Part shown: one piece after another, positions 22,505 to 33,369 of the stretch
How positions within the stretch are numbered: position 1 is the first letter of the stretch
Layout of the letters: each line of letters starts with the position of its first letter
DNA from: Allolobophora icterica
Taxonomy: Eukaryota; Annelida; Clitellata; Crassiclitellata; Lumbricidae
Assembly (NCBI GenBank): GCA_963556255.1
Contig: OY744615.1
Coordinates: 18,497,577 to 18,561,576 of the forward strand
Direction: 5' to 3'
DNA: 64,000 nucleotides
Position numbers and translations under genes: made by a program
The notes under the pieces: generated by a model
What the model was told of the DNA's origin: nothing
The model's database searches: none
Seen by the model: the letters and a program-made list of their open reading frames with translations, nothing else

Positions 22505-23035
22505 CAGTGATGGGCACTAAACTATTTTTTTCAAAGTTAAACTAAAACTATTTTCCAACTGAAAAAAATAGTTTAACTAAAGTTGGCAACTCATTTTGGA
22601 AATTAGTTAACTAAACTAAAAAAAAGTACCGGTAGTTAAACTTTTTCCAACTTTTTTCCAACTTTTTACGAGAAACATTTTCACAAATCAAGACGTTAAG
22701 TGAACTGTAATAATGCTAAGCGTCAATGACAATTTCACCTTCAAACTATGCAATGTGTGCTGTTCTGGCATACAGTCACATGTGTACTGTAAGTAGTGTA
22801 TGAATTCGAAAACACAGGCTGTTAATGCTAAAACCTGACAGTATTCAATGTTCACTGTGGAAAAATAGCTGCATATTGTTGATTTTTTAGTTAAACTTTT
22901 TAGTTAGCAACTAATTTTTTTTAGTTAAACTATGGTTTTAACTAAACTATTTTTAAAGTTAAACTTCTTCTTTAACTAAATTTTTTAGTTAAACTAAAAG
23001 TTAGCAACTATTTAGTTAACTATTGCCCATCACTG
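22505..23035. mobile_element. Non-autonomous hAT-like element, 531 bp
   Basis: It starts CAGTGATGGGCA and ends TGCCCATCACTG (perfect inverted repeat). A perfect 8 bp duplication, GATTCAGC, flanks it (22497-22504 and 23036-23043). Both inner flanks are built from the word AGTTAAACTA and its complement, so nearly the whole element can fold on itself. No coding. Confidence 0.92.
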
Positions 23036-23043
23036 GATTCAGC

Positions 23044-23390
23044 GTGTGACGAACAGCATCCAGATGTGTTGACTTTCGAAGCCAAGGTCAAATTTTAGTG
23101 TTGCTGTCGCTATAGGCTTAAAATGTCCAGAGCAAAAACTGGAATCCCCCATAATTATACAGGTCACTTTACCAACAAGAAGTTCAGGGCTACGGCAGCA
23201 ACCATACCGAGAACACAGGCCGCGGTTATGCGGCTACGTCATACCAGTCACACCTGAGGTGGATTATAAAAGAGTCCTAGAAGTACGGATGAATAAGGTC
23301 TCCAAGAACTGGGAAAAGGTCAACAAGTAGACCAGAAAATGCGTCTTGGACCAGATCGATCGAAAGAATTTGGAAACACAGTAAACTCCA
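23044..23390. other. Unassigned DNA
   Basis: No supported feature was seen. Confidence 0.5.
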
Positions 23391-23391
23391 A

Positions 23392-23535
23392 ATTTCTAAA
23401 GCGCAGGGCACCAGCTTATTCACGAGCGCTGCGTCATGTCAGAGGGGACGTTGAGAGATGTCAAGTGAAGATCCATGTCCGGTTGTCAGAGAGACCAGAG
23501 AGAGGAAGCAGTGGACCTACCAAGGCTGGGCTATA
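23392..23535 (+). repeat. Dispersed short repeat, 'GAGCGCTGCGTCA' family, copy 3
   Basis: It shares gggcaccagcttattcac, GAGCGCTGCGTCA and the 'gaagatcca.gtccggttg.cagagaga' block with 15835-15965 and 1081-1195. Confidence 0.6.
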
Positions 23536-24005
23536 AACTTCTAACGATGTTTCAACAATTAAGGACGTGGTTTTGCGCTCACTGAGTTGATTAAACTCCA
23601 TGGCTTGACATCGTTGATACTGCCACGCCTGTTAAAGTTCGTCTAACAGAGATAGAGGCTGGAAACACTTGAAAAGGGCAAAGCTGACCGCCACATTGGA
23701 AAACCCTGTCCGTGAATTGCTCGCAAAACACTATATCCACATTACTCTATTCCTCTACAAATTAACCGCGTCCGTGTCCCTTAGTCTGACAGAAGGAGGT
23801 AGAGAATTTCTGTCACCAGAGTGACTGAAAGACACAGTAGACAATTGAAACAGCAAGATACTGTTACGCAAATAGATCGCACCCAATTAGTTGTTAATTG
23901 GTTCAATGCACTCATTCAAAGCCAGTTCCAAATTCATAAGTGGTCCTTAATCGACTGACCTTGTTTTTTCGGCTTTTTAGTCTCGGAAGCAGCTGGTGTC
24001 GGGGG
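23536..24005. other. Unassigned DNA
   Basis: Nothing recognisable on either strand. Confidence 0.5.
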
Positions 24006-24240
24006 TTCTAAAAGCACAATCATCATCATCACTATGATAGTCAGCATCAATAACAACATCATTATTACCATCGTCACCATCGTGACTATAATCGTCATCA
24101 TCGTGATAACCAGACAATTATACTTGCAAGCACTGTGATCAACTTTACCTTCGTGATCTTCGGCGTTGTCGCTGAAACCGTCATGATCATTATTAGTAAT
24201 CGTCATCATCACATCCATCATCAATCTAGACTAGGTTTAA
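24006..24240. repeat. Degenerate (ATC/ATT)-rich simple repeat
   Basis: Interrupted ATC, ATT and GTC units; Met/Ile/Thr-rich frames are repeat translations. Confidence 0.8.
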
Positions 24241-24359
24241 TATTCACTTTGAAATATATTATGTTTCAACCACATCATCATCATCTTCTGATACACAGTC
24301 GTTCCTATAGTTTACAAAATCATCTTCAACAGCGACAGCATCAAAAACAACGTCGTAAT

Positions 24360-24712
24360 CACCATCCGTCTCCGTCTCCTCCTCCTCCTCCTCCTCCTCC
24401 TCCTCCTCCTCTTCCATCTCCTCCTCCTCCTTCAATTATACCTCCTGCTCTATCTTCTTTTCCACCTCCACATCCACATCCACCTCCACCACCTCCTCCT
24501 CCTCCATCTCCACCTCCTCCTTCACATCCACCTCCTTCACCTACAACTCCTCTACCTTCTTTTCCATCTCCATCTCCATCTCCATCTCCTCCTCCACTCC
24601 ACCTCCTCCACCTCCTCCACCTTCCTATCCTCTTTCTCCTCCTCGTCCTTCTCCGCTTCATCGTCATCATCATCGTCATCATCATCGTCGTCATCATCAT
24701 CATCATCTCTAA
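24360..24712. repeat. (CTC)/(CAC)/(ATC)-rich simple repeat
   Basis: Pure pyrimidine CTC runs and CCACCT units end in ATC/GTC runs. The long proline/serine-rich and glycine/aspartate-rich frames (24135-24866 plus, 24359-24706 minus) arise from it and are not called as genes. Confidence 0.9.
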
Positions 24713-24904
24713 CCTTCGTCGTCATGTTTCCGGACATGGTAATTCTAATCACATTGACAAAGCAGTGTTAATGGAAAAGATATCGATCGCTCTTCATCTG
24801 CTGCTACGGTCGATATTTTTGCAAAGAGAGACACCAGGTCTGTTGGTGCCATATCCAGACAAATGAAAGCCATGTCCACGGACAACTGACACGTGCGCCA
24901 GGAG

Positions 24905-25232
24905 CACAGCACTCCTACAGGTGCTCCTTCACTCCCACAGGTGCTCCCTCACTCCTACAGGCGCTCCCTCGCTCCTAAAGGTGCTCCCTCGCTCCCACAG
25001 GAGCTCCCTCACTCCGAGAGGTGCTCCCTCACTCCTACAGGCGCTCCCTCACTCCAACAGGTGCTCCTTCACTCCTACATGTGCTCCCTTACCCCTACAG
25101 GTGCTCCCTCACTCCTATACAGGTGCTCCCTCACTCCTACAGGTTATGCCTCACTTTTACAGGCGCTCCCTCACTCCTACGCCCTCACTCTAACAGGTGC
25201 TCCCAGGCCTCACTCCTACAGGTGCTCCCTCT
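24905..25232. repeat. 20 bp minisatellite, about 16 units
   Basis: The consensus ctcctacaggtgctccctca repeats in tandem with point changes and a few short insertions. A period of 20 rotates the reading frame and so produces long open frames in all three plus frames. Confidence 0.95.
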
Positions 25233-25519
25233 CTTGCATAGCCAGGCCATTTGACGGAACATAAATTACGCGCAGCACCTTGCCAACAGAGGCACTGTTT
25301 ATTTGCGGCAATTAAGCTATCCAACAGGTGTCCCTGGCAACCAGCAGGAGACTTCAAGGTTCGCTGACGATTGTCACATCGACAAATGTGCGCATACAGA
25401 AATCGTTAGTTATAAAGTATACTTATAGCCCTACATCCTATACACCTGGCTGACTGGAATTTAACGACGGCCTTATGACAACACAGGCAGTAGACATCCT
25501 TAACAAAAACTGCACTTAC

Positions 25520-25598
25520 ACACGCGCGCGCGCACACACACACACACACATATATGTATATATATATATATATGCAACATTATTTATTTAGGACATGT

Positions 25599-25655
<57 letters not shown>
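25520..25655. repeat. (CA)n/(TA)n microsatellites with an inverted arrangement
   Basis: CG/CA dinucleotides, then TA, then 'tgcaacattatttatttaggacatgttgca', then TA again. The two 'tatgcaacat/atgttgcata' borders form a small hairpin. Confidence 0.9.
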
Positions 25656-25859
25656 TTATTTATGAGCGACATCATGTATATTTAGACCTATATATTTAGA
25701 TCCCACGTCATCAGTGTCGTCACGTGAAATGCTAACATATTGATAGGCAGTGCGTTGTGCTCTTTCTATTTGAGTTGTCAGTATATAATGTATTATTAGT
25801 CGAAATCGCATATGTTTCAGTGAATATGGACAGACCAAGAAATGTACACATGACACTTT

Positions 25860-25923
25860 ACACGGAATCGAACTCGCAATCGCATGATCATCGACCAAGT
25901 GTGTTACTGATAGACCCCGTGTC
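25860..25923 (-). mobile_element. tRNA-like SINE head or tRNA pseudogene
   Basis: On the minus strand ACACGG...CCGTGT can form an acceptor-like stem, with GAGTTCGATTCC (a near-perfect B box, 25864-25875) and an A-box-like TCTATCAGTAACAC. The anticodon arm does not fold well, so a functional tRNA is unlikely. Confidence 0.5.
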
Positions 25924-26139
25924 GTACGTATGCATGTATTGTATGTACATATGTATATTCACATGGGCGTAATTTATGGGGGGCACGAGAGGCACCCGAT
26001 CCCCACTTTTTGGACTGGAGAGTACCGCACACCCCACTTTTCATGCCCATTGTTTCTGCCCATTATTATTTTATCTGAGGAAGCCCTCAAGAGTCAAAAC
26101 AATCACCGAGCATTAGGCCTATCATCAGCGTGATCACCA

Positions 26140-26384
<245 letters not shown>

Positions 26385-26507
26385 AAGCCTATAAGTTTTA
26401 TTATGCTTGTAATACAAACGATGCCGTTTTAATTATTTAACAGTCGCGAAGCTGAAACAATGAGAAATTTGGTACTCCCCATTTTCTAGACCAAAGCTAC
26501 ACCCCTG

Positions 26508-27196
26508 GAATAAAGATCTATTGTTACGTCATTTCAATTATGAAACACGTTTTTTTGCTAGTAAATTTAAATTTTGAGAATAAAGGCTCTTTTACGTCAC
26601 TTAGGCCTAATTATGAAACACGTCTAATGTATTTTTAAATTTTAAACCAAAGGCCTATTGTTACGTCACTTCAATTATGAAAAACATTATTCAGTAATTT
26701 TGAGATTTAGAGAATACAGGCCTTTGTAACGTCACTTAAATTATGATAAAGTGTATTGTCATTATAAGTTTACATTTACAGAATAAAGGCCTTTGTTACG
26801 TCACTTCAGCTATGAAAAAGTCTACTGTAACAGTTTAAATTTAGAAAATAAAGGCTTATTGTTACGTCATTCCAATTGTTAAAACGTCTATTATTTTTAA
26901 TTTCAGATTCAGAGAATAAAAGCCTTGGTTAAGTTACTTAAATTATGAAAAAGTCTATTGTTATTAAGTTTAAAGTTACAGAATAAAAGAATAGCAATTG
27001 TTACGTACGCCTTTCGATTATGAAAGACGTCTATAAATAGTAATTTTAGATTTAGAGAATGAATAAAGGCCTTTGTTATGTCACTTCAATTATGAAAAGG
27101 TCTATTAACGTTAGGCCCCTATTAAGTTTAAATTTGGAGAATAAAGACCTATTATCACGTCATTTCAATTGTGAAACAAGTCCATTGTTTGCAATG
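26508..27196. repeat. Tandem array of about ten 65-80 bp units, each with a CRE-like TTACGTCA
   Basis: The unit is 'aataaaggcctattgTTACGTCActtcaattatgaaa.a.gtct'. TTACGTCA or a one-base variant occurs at about 26523, 26591, 26661, 26728, 26798, 26862, 27076 and 27156, with more degraded sites at about 26928 and 27000. The same unit recurs at 47990-48066 (one unit) and 50341-50650 (four units). TGACGTAA is a half-consensus CREB/ATF site; a regulatory role is inference only. Confidence 0.85.
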
Positions 27197-27420
27197 TACC
27201 GGTAGTTAAATGCAAGACTAGGCTGAGGAGCAAGAAGTCTGTTCCAAACAAGTGGCCTGGCACAAGAGTAAACATACTGAGCTTGGATTGATGTACGAAA
27301 TCGCCCCATGTGCATGCTTCCACCGGCAACATAGTAAGCCATCGCCGACCTGGGTGCCTCAAGACTATAACAGAAAACTCCTCCGGACAGTTGCTGCGGC
27401 GATGGCGACAATTAAGATCC
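27197..27420 (-). mobile_element. Possible decayed LINE/SINE family fragment
   Basis: The minus frame has '.SCARPLVWNRLLAPQPSL.', and the plus strand has 'gttccaaacaagtggcc', as seen in the inner part of the family at 45200-45660. The assignment is weak. Confidence 0.3.
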
Positions 27421-27895
27421 ATTCTGGCGAGAGGATTCAGAGAATTATTCGTTTCGTAGAAGGATTGTTTTTTATTGCTATATTTTGACATGAGGACTGA
27501 GGACGGACTGGAGCTGGCTGGTGCAACCGGAATTTTGGCAGACCTGAAGTGACGTAATTCTAGAGGTCAAGAAACGTCAGGATGAAGGAATGGTCTATGT
27601 TCCTTGTGACGCCACACACAACTAGTTTGCATGTGACCCTTATCATCAGACGCAGCTGTTGTGCATGGAGGGAATTCCTAGATAGTTTCTCACCAAGAAT
27701 CACATCCGGATCGCGTATAACGAGTATCGATTCCAGTCAAGCAACCTTGACTTAATCGATCCTTTCGCCATTTTGATCGCGCTTGGCACATGTAGAGCTA
27801 CGTACTTGTACGTACGTATATATACGTACGTCAGTATTCTATGCATGCATGATATTGCATATTGTGTGAAGAAATGATTCGCCAGTGAGAAGGAT

Positions 27896-27952
27896 ATGGC
27901 TGCAGAGAGTTCCGGAACTTTGGACAGAGATAGTGATGACATTGAAGCATAA
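27896..27952 (+). CDS. Candidate 18 aa ORF or acidic terminal exon
   Basis: ATG at 27896 to TAA at 27952 encodes MAAESSGTLDRDSDDIEA, an acidic, Ser-rich, natural-looking C-terminus. An upstream in-frame stop and a possible 3' splice site (attcgccag, near 27884) allow it to be a last exon. There is no homology and no linked exon, so chance cannot be excluded. Confidence 0.2.
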   Translation: MAAESSGTLDRDSDDIEA

Positions 27953-27959
27953 ATATTGT

Positions 27960-28680
27960 AGGTAAAAGGTTTATTTGACTCGCAGAGTTAGGTAACGTGA
28001 CTGATCGACCGCCGGAGAACTCAGAATGTAGCCAGAAATTGTTATATAAGAAACTGTTAGCCTACAGACGAAACTGTCAGTAACAACTTAAGAGGCTGTT
28101 GTTTAAGAAAAAGTTGTAGGCCTATTAGAAACTGCTGCATTAGAAGTTATCATATAGAACTGGCACATTAATTGCTGCATTAGAAACTATCGCACTGTTG
28201 TGTTGCTTCGATAGTTTAGAAAAACGTAAGACAAACGCGAAAATTTATCAATAATTTCCTGGCTCAGCATTACGATTCATCTTTCTTTTGTTCTCAGTCT
28301 CGACTTCACTCTCAGTCGTTACATTTCGTCAGATCTTTCTTTTCATCCCACTGTCATTCAGTAGCTAGCTTAATTAACTTCAAATTTCTGGACTGCCGCA
28401 AATTACTTTGTGACCAGTTCGTACTTCGTCAAACCTTCAACGGGCTCGCGATCTTTTCATATTCAGGTTTAGCCCGTCCACAGTTGCGGGCCCTGTGGAC
28501 ATATAGCTATAGGCAACTGGCTTACTTTCACGAATCTCATATATTTCGATTTCCATTGAACCTACTGTGAAACGTTTATTCGACTTGGTTGTATGAACCT
28601 TAAATCTTCTAGTTTGCTTCAACCAGTGCTATAAAACCTTTCAAATTACTTACATACTTTGGATTGTGAGCAGCGCCTCT
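27960..28680. other. Unassigned DNA
   Basis: 28030-28200 has loosely repeated 'gaaactg.tag' words; otherwise nothing was seen. Confidence 0.45.
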
Positions 28681-28689
28681 GGCATGTGA

Positions 28690-28800
28690 ACTCTGGCTAG
28701 CCACGGCTCTATTTCTTTAGCTGTGGCTGGCTGGGAGCGCCTCTGAGTAGGTCTCGAAGAGACGCTATATAAATTATCAGAATAAATGAATGACTGAATA
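28690..28800 (+). mobile_element. L2-type LINE 3' tail with (GAAT)-like end
   Basis: It shares 'tttctttagctgtggctgg' and ctgggagcgcctctgagtag with 33441, then GACGCTATATAAAT and AATAAATGAATGA. 5'-truncated. Confidence 0.7.
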
Positions 28801-29430
28801 CTTATATACTTTAGCAATTGTTAGGAACAAAACCGACCAGCGGCTGGTTGTGTCTTTTCTGCTTTTGTCTCTGGTTTCGTTGTTGCCTGCGATGGTGGTG
28901 TTGATGCCGCCTCTTCTTCTGCTGCTTCTGCAGGCCGTTGTTCTTGGCATTCGGCGGCCGCGCTTTTCTTGCTGCTGCAACTTCCCATTGTTTTCTATAC
29001 GGTTGAATACTCGATAATCGAATTAGGCCTACTCGATTCTTTTACTCACTCGTTCCCTTTCGGTTACTCGATTTAATGACTGTAAGCGACCGAAATGTAC
29101 AACCGATCCAAGACGCTTCGGAGACAAGTGGCCTTTGTAATCTGGCCTCCAACAGATGGCGTCCCAATGAGAGACGCTGCGTTGCCATGGGTCCTGTTTA
29201 TAAACGTCGTCCTACTTAACGCTCGTTGCCACACCGCGAACGTACTCTATACTATGCAGCGTGTTATACGTTGCGATCGCAACACGTGAAGCAGTGCAAA
29301 GTAAACTACAAAGCAACTCAGGCAAAACGATCGGTCTACTCATCTTAAGCAACGTTCGCCTTTATCTAGGTAAACGTTGCCAGTGCTTAAGATAATGCTT
29401 ACATTTGCATACGGATGCACATTCTGATGT
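28801..29430. other. Unassigned, locally CpG-rich DNA
   Basis: 29090-29300 is CpG-rich with a 64-codon open frame (29095-29289) lacking any recognised motif. It could be an unmethylated regulatory patch; there is no firm evidence. Confidence 0.35.
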
Positions 29431-29544
<114 letters not shown>

Positions 29545-29739
29545 GTTTCTGTTGTATGCGTGCATGTGTGTGTATGCATGTGTGTATATTTATGTATGCA
29601 TGCAAGCATGATTCCATGTATGCATGCGTGTATGTATATTTATATAATTATATATTTATATGTGTGTGTGTGTAGGTGCGTGTGGTGTGTATTGTAGGTG
29701 TTGGTGTGTATGTGTGTATACTGTATTTATGTATGTATA

Positions 29740-29798
<59 letters not shown>
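29545..29798. repeat. (TG)/(TATG)/(TA)n microsatellite
   Basis: Interrupted TG and GTAT units followed by about 45 bases of TA. Confidence 0.93.
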
Positions 29799-29799
<1 letters not shown>

Positions 29800-29800
<1 letters not shown>

Positions 29801-30454
29801 ACTAGGTCACGTTTGGAAGGTGCGCTCGTTCCAGTAGAATCAGCCCATTTATGCCTGTACCGTAATTCTTGGTTGAAAGATAATCGGACCTTAGCAAATC
29901 GCACTGCATGCAGGTTGAACCGCGAACAAGGCACCAGAGAGCTATAGGCCCTAATAGAAAGAACCCCATACATTGAATGCGTTGTGTCACGTACGTTTCA
30001 AGATCGGGAAAGATCATGAAAGAACAGAATGTAATTATTTGTCTCTCTTCTGCCGACTTTCAGGTTAAATCTTCTTCTTGTCAATTCTTCTTGTTGGCTG
30101 CATTTACCATCAGCTAGAAATATTTTGTAGCCTTTAAACATGGGTCTCGATTAATGTGGATCACGTACGTATACGTGTATTGGTCTGCAAATCAAGAACC
30201 AAGTTGATAGTTAGACAACTCGATATTTACACCACTTAATACAACAGAACTGCAAATCAATCAATGTTCAAACAACGATCAGAAAATTCTCATAATTATT
30301 ACGTTGCACCGGTTTATACAACCAACTCAAAAACTAATCCTTAAATTTTATGCCAATAATGTAGTGCGTTCAAGTAGTGCGTTAATGATAATCCTTGTTC
30401 TTAATTTGACCGATTCCCATCGTGACCGAGGACATCGAAGAAAGTGAGGACGGG
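29800..30454. other. Unassigned; contains the 3' flank of the membrane-protein gene
   Basis: No canonical AATAAA for the minus-strand gene is obvious directly after its stop, so its 3' UTR end is undefined. Nothing else was recognised. Confidence 0.4.
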
Positions 30455-30717
30455 TTAGTCCGTTCTATTTCTGATAATGTGGAAGGTTGGACTCGTCACG
30501 CTTTCGCTCGCTTCCCTTGGCTCGCTGGCCTGCAGTTGTTCCGCCCGAGCCCTCCTTTCCTCTTGTTCTTTGCGTAGCTTACGGTAGGTGCCGTACTTGA
30601 CGTATGACCAGCGAACAGCGTTTACTGCCATCACGAGGGTCGCCAGGATAGAGAAACAAAGAAGAACGGCGATTCCCGCATGGTAACCAACATTGAATCC
30701 CTCGTGAGGATTGATGC
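30455..30717 (-). other. Exon 2, coding part, of the membrane-protein gene
   Basis: Two bases complete Ser31, then 86 codons and TAA. It carries the transmembrane segment and the cytoplasmic tail and is GC-richer than the flanking intron. Confidence 0.75.
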
Positions 30718-32164
30718 CTACAAATTACATCCATGCATTTACATTCACTTGTCAAATAATCGTAACTGCTATACTCAAAGAATTACATGTAAGCACGGGG
30801 CATCACCTTATTCACGAGGGCTGTCTAGAAATAAACGAACATAGACGGAATTTCTTCTTAATTAGGCAACCATTTGTGTAGCGCTTTTCAGATATCCTTA
30901 CTTACGTATGTATATAAAATTATGTATGTGTGTGTATATGTAGGCCCTATGTATTTATGCGTGCATGCATCACGACACATAGTATTTTTAAGGGCATCTG
31001 AAAAGCGTTACACATATAGTTGCCTAATTAAGAAGAAATTCCGTCTGGCCTTTAAAACGATGCTGAAAAGCAAAACTATGCAATAGAAACCATTTTGTAG
31101 TCTATTGCCCCAATCCTTGTCGTAGGGCGCATGGAGTCATGTACTTAGACTATTCCTCAGCCTTAGACTGCTTTGCTCTTCGCGTGTACTCGACCACTGT
31201 CCCAACGAATTCTTCCCGGAGTGCATGGAAGGCCAGCCTGTGGCAATCAAGTGGTTATATATAGCTTGACTCGTATGAAACTCCCCGTTCCAAATCAACA
31301 CTCGCAGCACAAACAATCAGCGTTTTAGTTTGTCAAGAAAGAGCATGGGGTCGAATATCTTGCAGATTACCACAGTACACGAACGCAGGTCAAAATCTGA
31401 TGTCGGTAGTGGAGATGTTGCACACGAAAAAAACTGCGCGAAACCAAGACCTGACCCCAACATATTTTCAGTTAGGCCTACGTAGCCCATGGGTTTAGGG
31501 ATAAGCCTCCTCTGACAACTGAAACACCGCCAGGGCCGCATTAAGGCTAGTGCGGGCCTGGGTGCTGTGACTGCCAAATTTTATCACAGAAAAATTTGAT
31601 GACTTTTTTTGGGAATTTGTTCTTACATTGACATTTTTATGTAATTCCGAAAATGCGGGCCCCAAAATCTGCAGCACCCCCTTTAATGAACACCGCAAAC
31701 AAGGATTACAGAATTCTCTTATCTTCGTTAGTTTTAAACCCGTTTTAGAGTTCTTCTTCATTACTGGACCCAAAGAAACAGCTCAGAAATCTGTCCGGAA
31801 TATCAAAGACCGATAAATCTCACAAGTAGCCATGGGCGCTACATAACCGAAGTTAAGATTGTTCAAACTATAATTATAATTTGCAGTTTTCGTCGTTAAT
31901 TTGTACAGAAACACCTGAGATGTTATCCTCATCTGACAACACAAACCCACGATACAAATTAATTGTTTTAATCCGCTTACGAAAGAGAAATGAAGAAGAA
32001 CAATTCAATTTATGTCTTAGGTCAGGTGCACATGCTGACTTCGGACACAGGTTGGCGTCGCCATTATACTCACTTTCCTGGGCCAGAGTTCTGCCGACAG
32101 CGAACGACAAGAGAACCCACGAAATCGCTCTCATCAAAACCAGACAGTCCTTTGCCGAGTCCAT
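30455..32164 (-). CDS. Two-exon gene for a 117 aa single-pass membrane protein
   Basis: Exon 1 (32074-32164) and exon 2 (30455-30717) join in phase 1. The donor is GAAA/GTGAGTAT, an excellent match; the acceptor is TTTGTAG/GC. The start has a good context (AAAGATGG). The joined product has a hydrophobic signal peptide (about residues 8-25, probable cut after TLA), an extracellular part of only some 15 residues, one transmembrane segment (about 43-65, GIAVLLCFSILATLVMAVNA) and a basic cytoplasmic tail with a charged helix (YRKLRKEQEERRARAEQ) ending FHIIRNRTD. This layout suits a small type I membrane protein, for example a regulator of a larger complex, but I do not recognise the family. The 1.36 kb intron holds a foldback element and a possible alternative exon. 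The structure is my own reconstruction from splice signals. Confidence 0.72.
30843..31046. mobile_element. 204 bp foldback element in the intron
   Basis: The arms 30843-30897 and about 30990-31046 are reverse complements (AGACGGAATTTCTTCTTAAT and on through GCTTTTCAGAT) with few mismatches. No target duplication is clear. It may be a MITE or a transcribed hairpin within the intron of the membrane-protein gene. Confidence 0.75.
31150..31237 (-). other. Possible alternative terminal exon inside the intron
   Basis: After an acceptor GATTGCCACAG the minus strand reads, in phase 2, LAFHALREEFVGTVVEYTRR and then AKQSKAEE-stop, with protein-like codon use. A GT donor in the right phase exists in the extended exon 1 (CCGAA/GTCAGC, exon end 32040). 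Joining would give a 70-residue secreted product without the membrane segment. The donor is weaker than the one used for exon 2. The idea is unproven. Confidence 0.3.
31530..31690. mobile_element. Possible single end of a hAT-like element
   Basis: CAGGGCCGCATTAAGG resembles the end of the element at 16128-16510, and a 'gcgggcccc' segment near 31655 could be subterminal. No matching right end or target duplication was found. Confidence 0.25.
32074..32164 (-). other. Exon 1, coding part, of the membrane-protein gene
   Basis: Encodes residues 1-30 plus one base: signal peptide and first mature residues. Unspliced, the frame stays open to 31874, which is intron read-through. Confidence 0.72.
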
Positions 32165-33170
32165 CTTTCCGGACTCCCGAGAGCGGCAACGAAAAGAAAC
32201 GAGAAGAAATTTAGACGAACAACAACCAACAAACCCGACACCGACTCGTTCAGCGGGGCTCCCTTGCGACGTACACGCTTTGTTAACCGGTCACGGATAC
32301 GCTTGAGCGGTTTCGCAAACGAATTGTAGCGCACAATAAATGAGGGGATTGGCTTACGTCGTATCTAATTAAGAAACCGCGGAGACAAATTAGGGTTAGA
32401 GCGCCAGGTGATTTGCCGATCCTCTTAAACCACTTGTTTTCAGAGACCAGCTGGTCTTTAGGTTGTAAGATATCTTCGCTGAAGCCCATTGTAGCCCACC
32501 TTTTTAAAAAGGAAAATTCGCATTCCCCATGCCGTATACCCCATTTCTTTATAGTTATACATGCGGCATACGGTATCCACAAGGGACAAATCTACGGATA
32601 GTCCGTTTAACAAGGAGCGCCGGTATTGCACCTCCGTGACATCTGTTTAAGAATACCACCTCGGCTTGACCTCCCCGGACTCTGATCTGGCGCCGGAACG
32701 CACAAGGCAGCCAGGCTATTGCGGACTTGATTTGGTATACAGCGCCGGTGTTAAGCTGGTCTCCCTGACGTGACTTTTGTGTGGCGCTCAGAAATTTGGA
32801 GATTTACATTATACTGCATTAAACCTTAGTAATCTTAATTAATTAGACAGAGCGTAAACATGCAAATTTCGAGCTGGTGATTTGTTTTATTTTAGGGGCA
32901 AATATCGTGTGATTCTTATATGTAAATTTAAAATAATATCATGTTTGAAATTTTCTCAAACCTATAGAACGAGGTCAACGCATTTTAGTAGTAAATCTGA
33001 ACAATTCATCCGAAATTTTTTGGCAGAATGTATTGAATGATCCCTATAAAGATATAATTTCTGCACTACGGTACATTGGTGATTCCTAGAATTTCCTAGT
33101 TCTAATTGCAGCGCTTTTATGTGTTTCAAGTTGCTGTATATCCATGACTTATCACTGAATTCATCACCGT
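32165..33170. other. Upstream flank of the membrane-protein gene; otherwise unassigned
   Basis: The 200 bases before the start codon hold the expected 5' UTR and promoter. No TATA element stands out. 32600-32780 is GC-rich with several 'ggcgcc' words but no paired ends. Confidence 0.4.
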
Positions 33171-33176
33171 TATCAT

Positions 33177-33240
33177 AATCATCATCATCACCATCTAGGG
33201 GCCTAGTCATCATCATCATCATCATCATCATTATCATCAT
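33177..33240. repeat. Short (ATC)n microsatellite
   Basis: Two ATC runs split by 'accatctaggggcctagtc'. Confidence 0.9.
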
Positions 33241-33369
33241 TCTCACCAATCTCAGACGTCATCGCAATCATTATCTCTTACAGTAAATCATCTATATCTC
33301 CGCTCTTCATCAGAGGAGAGATTTTAGTCCCGCGTGCTCGTACTGCTATTAGTGTCGAGCCTTATCGGT

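Noticed and set aside
24135..24866. 243-codon Pro-rich frame
   Set aside because: Rides on CTC/CAC simple repeats with unique ends lacking coding features.
24893..25264. Repetitive 'GAPSL..VLPHSY' protein
   Set aside because: The 20 bp period rotates the frame, so all three frames stay open; no start or splice support.
31874..32073. Extension of exon 1 as one 96-residue protein
   Set aside because: The strong GTGAGT donor at 32073 and the phase-matched exon 2 explain it better; the extension is AT-rich and not hydrophobic.
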